Of a DNA stretch of 9,969 nucleotides, positions 5,581 through 9,969 are shown piece after piece (the stretch's first letter is position 1; every line of letters starts with the position of its first letter). The stretch covers positions 1 through 9,969 of the forward strand of contig JAOPYP010000734.1 of NCBI GenBank assembly GCA_025964635.1. Reading direction: 5' to 3'. The notes beneath the pieces are model-generated. The model made no database searches and had not been told where the DNA came from. It saw only the letters and a list, made by a program, of their open reading frames with translations. Origin of the DNA: Actinomycetes bacterium (GTDB lineage Bacteria; Actinomycetota; Actinomycetes; Streptosporangiales; Streptosporangiaceae). A program made the translations under genes and the position numbers.

Positions 5581-6909
5581 ATGGCGACGGCACCCGGCAC
5601 CCCGGCCGCGACCCGGCCCGGCCGCACCATTCACCTGTCAGATCTGCTCAAGCGCCCGATCACCGACAGCCGGGGGGAGTCCCTCGGCCGGGTGGAGGAC
5701 GTGGTCGTGAGCTTCCCCGGCAGCCCCCTCCCGGTGGTGAAGGGGCTGGTGGCCAAGGTCGGCGGCCGGGAGGTGTTCGTTCCCGTCGAGCAGACCGGCG
5801 TGTTCGACGGCGAGGAACTCAAGCTCACCAGCCCCACCCTCGACCTGCGCCGCTTCGAGCGGCGGGACGGCGAGGTCCTGCTGCGCAGGGACGTGCTGGG
5901 CCACCGGCTCATCGACGTGCCGAGCGCCCACCTGACCCGGGCGGCTGACCTTGAGCTGCGGCAGCAGTGGACCCCCGGCGGGCGTGAGGAATGGGTGCTC
6001 GCCGGGGTGGACACCCACCGCCGCCCGGGCTGGCTGCGGCGCCTCATCGGGCGGGACGGCGGCGGCCAGGACGGGCGGGCGTTCCGGGACTGGTCCAGGT
6101 TCGAGCCGCTGATCGGGCACGCCGGCAGCGCGGGCCTGCGCGGCCCGCTGGCCCGGGTCCGGCGGCTCAAGCCGGCCCAGATCGCCGACCTGCTCGAGGA
6201 CGCGTCCAAGGCCGAGGAGCACGAGATCCTCGGTCACGTCCACGCCGATCCCGAGCTGGAAGCCGACGTCTTCGAGGAACTGGACGAGGACCAGGCCAGG
6301 CGGCTGCTCGCCGAGCGCAGCGACGCGGAGATCGCCGAGGTGCTGGCCAGGATGCGGGCCGATGACGCCGCGGACGCCCTCGCCGAGCTGCCCCAGCACC
6401 GGCGGCAGGCCGTGCTCGACCTGCTTCCGGCCGGTCAGCGCACCAAGGTGCTCACGCTGATGGGGTTCAACCCGGCCAGCGCGGGCGGGCTGATGGGCGT
6501 GGACTTCCTGACGCTGCCCGAGGAGGCGTCGGTCGCCGACGCGCTGGCCGCCGTGGGCCAGGCCGGGAGCCTTCAGCCGGAGGCGCTGACCAGCGTGCAC
6601 GCGGTGGACGCGAGCCGGCGGCTGTGCGGCGTCGCCACCGTGGTCCGGCTGCTGCAGGCCGACCGGGGGACGCCTCTGCTGGACGTCTCAGACCAGGATC
6701 CGGTGCGGGTCGGGGCGGACACCGACGTGGTTGACGTCGCGGTGCTGATGAGCGACTACAACCTGATCACGGTTCCGGTGGTGGACGAGGACCGCCGGAT
6801 GATCGGCCTGATCACCGTGGACGACGTGCTCGAGGCCACCCTGCCGGAGGACTGGCGCCGCCGGGAAACCGCCCAGCCGCCGGACGCGCACCGCGGGACA
6901 CCCCAGTGA
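5581..6909 (+). CDS. PRC-barrel / MgtE N-terminal domain / CBS-pair protein (copy 2)
   Basis: A 442-residue soluble paralogue of the divergent minus-strand gene, with the same domain order. Numbered from ATG at 5581: PRC-barrel region about 20-97 (LKRPITDSRGESLGRVEDVV, then LRRFERRDGEVLLRRDVLGH); MgtE N-terminal helices about 195-295 (LKPAQIADLLEDA, LDEDQARRLL, ADDAADALAELP); CBS pair about 300-422, starting MGFNPASAGGLMGV and ending in GLITVDDVLEATLP, a classic CBS/MgtE close. No membrane segment is present. The short linking region around GWLRRLIGRDGG (150-163) matches the equivalent stretch in copy 1 (LLRRLGPWRF). Its stop overlaps the NRAMP-like start in GTGA, implying translational coupling and a shared function. 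Ion or nucleotide sensing follows from the domains; control of the transporter is inferred. Confidence 0.88.
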   Translation: MATAPGTPAATRPGRTIHLSDLLKRPITDSRGESLGRVEDVVVSFPGSPLPVVKGLVAKVGGREVFVPVEQTGVFDGEELKLTSPTLDLRRFERRDGEVLLRRDVLGHRLIDVPSAHLTRAADLELRQQWTPGGREEWVLAGVDTHRRPGWLRRLIGRDGGGQDGRAFRDWSRFEPLIGHAGSAGLRGPLARVRRLKPAQIADLLEDASKAEEHEILGHVHADPELEADVFEELDEDQARRLLAERSDAEIAEVLARMRADDAADALAELPQHRRQAVLDLLPAGQRTKVLTLMGFNPASAGGLMGVDFLTLPEEASVADALAAVGQAGSLQPEALTSVHAVDASRRLCGVATVVRLLQADRGTPLLDVSDQDPVRVGADTDVVDVAVLMSDYNLITVPVVDEDRRMIGLITVDDVLEATLPEDWRRRETAQPPDAHRGTPQ

Positions 6910-8600
6910 GCGAGCCCCCGGGGGAGGCGCGGGACGAGTCACGGCCCGTGCCGCGGGCTGAGCCACGGCCCGTCCCGACGCTGATCCCGCCGCCGAGTGC
7001 GGTGCTGGACGAGGCCCACCTCGGCGACATCGAGGGCGCGCTGGGCCGGATCCGCGTCGGTGATGACGGCGGCCGCCGGGGGCTGCGCCGCCGGCTGGTG
7101 ACGTTCCTGGCCATCATGGGGCCCGGCCTGATCGTCATGGTGGGGGACAACGACGCGGGCGGCGTGTCCACCTACGCCGAGGCGGGCCAGAACTACGGCT
7201 ACAGCCTGCTCTGGGTGCTGCTGCTGCTCATCCCGGTGCTGATCGTCAACCAGGAGATGGTCGTCCGGCTGGGCGCGGTGACCGGCGTCGGGCACGCCCG
7301 GCTGATCAACGAGCGGTTCGGCCGGTTCTGGGGCTGGTTCAGCGTCGGCGACCTGTTCCTGCTCAACTTCCTGACCATCGTCACCGAGTTCATCGGGGTG
7401 TCGCTCGCGCTGCGCTACTTCGGCATCAGCCCGTACGTGTCGGTGCCGCTCACCGCGGTCGTGCTGATCGCCATCACCGCCAGCGGCAGCTTCCGCCGGT
7501 GGGAACGGGCCATCTTCCTGTTCATCGCGACGAGCCTGGTGCTGTACCCGCTGGCCCTCGCGTCGCACCCGCGGTACGGCGCGATCGCCTACCACCTCGT
7601 GGTGCCGGGCATCCAGGGCGGGGCCAGTTCGACCGCGATCCTGCTCATCATCGCGATCGTGGGCACCACGGTGGCCCCCTGGCAGCTGTTCTTCCAGCAG
7701 TCCAACGTGGTGGACAAGCGCATCACGCCCCGGTTCATCGGCTACGAGCGGGCGGATACCGCGCTCGGCGCGGTCGTCGTGGTGGTCGGGGCGGTCGCCG
7801 TCGTGGTGGTCGCCGTGTTCGCGGTCCGCGGCACGAACCTGATCGGGAAGTTCACCGATGCGCTGGGGGTGGCCCGGGCGCTGGAACACCACGGCTACTG
7901 GTACGGCGCGCTGTTCGCCATCGTGCTGCTCGACGCCAGCCTCATCGGCGCCTCCGCGGTGACGCTGTCCACCAGCTACGCGTTCGGCGACGTGTTCGGC
8001 CTGAGGCACTCGCTGCACCGCAGCTTCCGTGACGCCCGGCAGTTCTACCTCTTTTACACGGTGCTGGTGGCGGCGGCGGCCGGCGTCGTCCTGATCCCGA
8101 GCGCCCCGCTCGGGCTGATCACCACCAGCGTCCAGGCCCTGGCCGGGGTGCTGCTGCCCAGCGCCAGCGTGTTCCTGCTGCTGCTCTGCAACGACCCGGA
8201 AGTGCTCGGCCCGTGGGTCAACAGCCGCTGGCTGAACATCGCGGCCAGCGTCATCATCGGGGTGCTGCTGACCCTGTCCGGCACGCTCGTGGTCAGCACG
8301 GTGTTTCCCAGCCTGAACGTCGGCGAGGTGGCGGTGGCGCTGGCCATCGCGCTGATCGTGGCCGGGGGAGGGACGGGCCTCTGGCTGGAGCGCGTTCAGC
8401 GGCGCCGCCCTGGGGCCCGGCCCGGCCCGCCGCGGATGAGCGAGCAGGAGCGGAGGAACTGGCGGATGCCGCCGCTGGCCCTGCTCCAGCCGGTGCAATG
8501 GTCTCCCGGGATCAAGCTGGGCGTGCTGCTGCTCCGCGGATACCTGGTGGTCTCGGTCGTCCTGCTGGCGGTCAAGGCCGTTCAGCTCGGCGGCGGATGA
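6906..8600 (+). CDS. NRAMP/SLC11-family divalent metal transporter, atypical metal site (copy 2)
   Basis: A 564-residue polytopic membrane protein of NRAMP type, longer than copy 1 (454). It has a 65-residue Pro/Arg/Glu-rich cytosolic N-tail. TM1 carries GPGLIVMVGDNDAGG (72-86), with D83-A-G-G86 in place of DPGN and a further acidic D81. TM6 has T254-T-V-A257-P-W259 in place of the AxxMPH pattern, so the Met ligand is missing. After the NRAMP core (about 66-495) come a basic linker rich in Pro/Arg and an extra hydrophobic helix at about 536-560 that copy 1 lacks. GTG at 6906 overlaps the previous stop by 4 bp; with only a weak GGGA upstream, translation is probably coupled. A hard divalent ion such as Mg2+ is the inferred substrate. 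The gene ends 18 bp from the convergent ferredoxin gene, with no clear terminator between. Confidence 0.88.
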   Translation: MSEPPGEARDESRPVPRAEPRPVPTLIPPPSAVLDEAHLGDIEGALGRIRVGDDGGRRGLRRRLVTFLAIMGPGLIVMVGDNDAGGVSTYAEAGQNYGYSLLWVLLLLIPVLIVNQEMVVRLGAVTGVGHARLINERFGRFWGWFSVGDLFLLNFLTIVTEFIGVSLALRYFGISPYVSVPLTAVVLIAITASGSFRRWERAIFLFIATSLVLYPLALASHPRYGAIAYHLVVPGIQGGASSTAILLIIAIVGTTVAPWQLFFQQSNVVDKRITPRFIGYERADTALGAVVVVVGAVAVVVVAVFAVRGTNLIGKFTDALGVARALEHHGYWYGALFAIVLLDASLIGASAVTLSTSYAFGDVFGLRHSLHRSFRDARQFYLFYTVLVAAAAGVVLIPSAPLGLITTSVQALAGVLLPSASVFLLLLCNDPEVLGPWVNSRWLNIAASVIIGVLLTLSGTLVVSTVFPSLNVGEVAVALAIALIVAGGGTGLWLERVQRRRPGARPGPPRMSEQERRNWRMPPLALLQPVQWSPGIKLGVLLLRGYLVVSVVLLAVKAVQLGGG

Positions 8601-8618
8601 AGCCCGGCCCGCGGCAGG

Positions 8619-8834
8619 TCAGCGGCCGCGCCGCGGCTGCCGTTCCAGCCGCAGGGCCAGGGTGGGGCAGGACGCGACCGCCCGCCGGGCGTGCTCGTCC
8701 AGTTCCGGCGGCACCGGCCCCGCGACGATGACCGGGTACCCCCAGGGGTCCAGCGTCACCATCTCGGGGAGCAGGTCGGCGCACACCCCGTGGGCGTCGC
8801 AGGCGATCGGGTTCACCGTCAGGACCCGGCTCAT
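8619..8834 (-). CDS. [3Fe-4S]-type ferredoxin with CxxHxxC motif
   Basis: A 71-residue soluble one-cluster ferredoxin, the usual size for actinobacterial cytochrome P450-type ferredoxins. The motif is C12-DA-H15-GV-C18 with a distal C56-P57. The second Cys of a classical CxxCxxC set is replaced by His, which in this family goes with a [3Fe-4S] cluster. A conserved WGYPVI strand and acidic surface residues fit electron transfer. ATG at 8834 overlaps the NuoF-like stop in ATGA, so the two are translationally coupled and the NuoF-like protein is the likely redox partner. No cytochrome P450 is visible here. A [4Fe-4S] cluster with His ligation is a less likely alternative. Confidence 0.87.
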   Translation of the reverse strand: MSRVLTVNPIACDAHGVCADLLPEMVTLDPWGYPVIVAGPVPPELDEHARRAVASCPTLALRLERQPRRGR

Positions 8835-9969
8835 GGCGGCCCGCCCCGGCGGATGGCCGCCCGGGCCGGTGGCTGCCCGCCGGAGGCCCGGGGCACCGGC
8901 AGCACCGGCGGGCGGCCGGCGGCCGGGCAGGGGCCCCGGGTGAGGTGCTCGTGCAGGTCGCCGGCGAACACCCGCAGCGTGCTGGCGACCAGGGCGGCCG
9001 CGCCGTCCGGGAGGTGGCAGGCCCCCCGCTTGTCCACCAGCGGCAGCAGGGAGCGCAGCCACTCCCCGGCCCGCTCGTCCCGGCCCTGCCAGGCGATGTG
9101 GGCCAGGGCGTCGGCGATGGCGGGCAGCCCGAACGTGCACGGCCCGCACTGGCCCGCGCTCTGCCCGGCCAGGTAGCGCAGCACCCGGGCGGTCTCGGCC
9201 AGCCCGCAGCAGGCCGAGGGGACCGCGATCAGGACGCCCGTGCCGAACGAGGCACCCGCCGAGCGCAGTCCCGGCGGGCTGACCGGCACCGGCGCGGCCC
9301 CCGGGAGCGGCAGCCAGCCGCCGAAGTAGCCGCCGGCCAGAATGGCCTGCAGCGGTTCCGCCGGGCCGCCGGCCAGCTCGATCAGCTCGCCGGCCGGCAG
9401 GCCCAGGCCGATCTCGTACACGCCGGGCCGGGTCACCGCCCCGCTCACCGTGACCAGGGCGGATCCGGGGGCTGCCCAGGTGCCGACGGTGCTGAACCAG
9501 TCAGGGCCGTACCGGGCGATCAGCGCGATGTGCGCCAGCGTCTCGACGTTGTTCACCAGGGTGGCCTGGCCGCCGACCCCGCGCTCGAACGGCCGCGGCG
9601 GCACGTACAGCGGCACCGCGGGCCCCCCGTTGAGGAAATTCACCAGGGCGGATTCCTCGCTGGCCACGTAGCCGCCGGGCACGACCACGACGCGGACCTC
9701 CGGTCCGGCCAGGCCGGCCTGCTGGCGTTCCGCGACCGCCGCCAGCAGCCCGCCGGCCCGGCCGGGATCGGCGCCGTCGACGCACAGGTAGGCGCGGGCC
9801 GCGCCGACCGCGCCGGCCGCCAGCGCGATCCCGTCCAGCACCAGGTGCGGGGACTGGCGCAGCAGGATCGCGTCCTTCCCGCTCGCGGGCTCGGACTCGG
9901 CTCCGTTCGCGATCAGCACCGGGCCGCCGCGCCGCCGCCCGCGCCCGGCCCGGGCGGCCCCGGTGACCG
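8831..9969 (-). CDS. NuoF-like (NADH-quinone oxidoreductase 51 kDa family) subunit, 5' end outside window
   Basis: The C-terminal part of a protein related to complex I NuoF, which takes electrons from NAD(P)H through FMN to a [4Fe-4S] cluster. The frame stays open to the right edge, so the FMN/NADH glycine-rich N-terminus is missing; GTG at 9919 is internal. Counting from it: ANGAESEPASGKD (4-16) matches NuoF's NADExEPGTxKD; YVASEESALVNFLNG (84-98) matches YICGEETALIESLEG; LVNNVETLAHI is at 121-131. The Fe-S motif is A255-GQ-C258-GP-C261, with C301 40 residues on. NuoF normally has CxxCxxC, so the first Cys is Ala here. A proline/arginine-rich tail (330-362) is extra. It probably reduces, or is reduced by, the coupled ferredoxin; it is not part of a visible nuo operon. 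Confidence 0.85.
   Translation of the reverse strand, partial: VTGAARAGRGRRRGGPVLIANGAESEPASGKDAILLRQSPHLVLDGIALAAGAVGAARAYLCVDGADPGRAGGLLAAVAERQQAGLAGPEVRVVVVPGGYVASEESALVNFLNGGPAVPLYVPPRPFERGVGGQATLVNNVETLAHIALIARYGPDWFSTVGTWAAPGSALVTVSGAVTRPGVYEIGLGLPAGELIELAGGPAEPLQAILAGGYFGGWLPLPGAAPVPVSPPGLRSAGASFGTGVLIAVPSACCGLAETARVLRYLAGQSAGQCGPCTFGLPAIADALAHIAWQGRDERAGEWLRSLLPLVDKRGACHLPDGAAALVASTLRVFAGDLHEHLTRGPCPAAGRPPVLPVPRASGGQPPARAAIRRGGPP

Noticed and set aside
5306..5593. Minus-strand 95-codon frame with repeated GIAMTGP residues
   Set aside because: The peptide repeat is only the translation of the 21-bp DNA repeat array in the intergenic region; no ribosome site or family resemblance.
5638..6600. 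Minus-strand open frame of 320 codons opposite the plus-strand MgtE_N/CBS gene
   Set aside because: Shadow frame with no recognisable domain; the plus strand is clearly coding.
6939..8498. Minus-strand open frame of 519 codons opposite NRAMP copy 2
   Set aside because: Gln/His/Asp/Arg-rich shadow translation without a domain. The plus strand carries clear NRAMP motifs.
8601..8618. Bidirectional terminator between the convergent NRAMP and ferredoxin genes
   Set aside because: The gap is 18 bp and shows no perfect stem-loop or T-run.

Overview
The window is very GC-rich, with strong third-position G/C bias, GTG starts and stop/start overlaps (GTGA, ATGA). This fits a high-GC actinobacterium; I cannot name the genus. 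Seven genes fill almost all of it, and nearly all the remaining DNA lies in one divergent intergenic region at about 5084-5580.

Layout. (1) 1-2160, minus: an APC-superfamily permease resembling the KimA (YdaO) potassium importer, with a C-terminal cytosolic extension; its 3' end runs off the left edge. (2) 2317-3681, minus: an NRAMP/SLC11-type transporter. (3) 3701-5083, minus: a soluble protein made of a PRC-barrel region, an MgtE-type N-terminal domain and a CBS pair. (4) 5084-5580: a divergent control region with four tandem copies of an 18-bp core, several inverted repeats, and a possible leader ORF with a full anti-Shine-Dalgarno match. (5) 5581-6909, plus: a second PRC/MgtE_N/CBS protein. 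(6) 6906-8600, plus: a second NRAMP-type transporter, overlapping gene 5 by 4 bp. (7) 8619-8834 and 8831-9969, minus: a small ferredoxin and a NuoF-like flavoprotein/Fe-S subunit, overlapping by 4 bp; the NuoF-like gene runs off the right edge.

The centre is a mirrored pair of two-gene modules. Each encodes a sensor-like protein without membrane segments (the cytosolic half of an MgtE Mg2+ channel plus a PRC barrel) followed by an NRAMP-type transporter. Both transporters have lost the canonical DPGN and MPH metal-site motifs, including the sulfur-donating Met, so a harder ion such as Mg2+ is a better guess than Mn2+/Fe2+. The working hypothesis, which is inference, is that the MgtE_N/CBS proteins sense ions or nucleotides and control the NRAMP-like transporters in trans. 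With the KimA-like gene alongside, the locus looks like a K+/divalent cation homeostasis island. The ferredoxin/NuoF-like pair is a separate redox operon.
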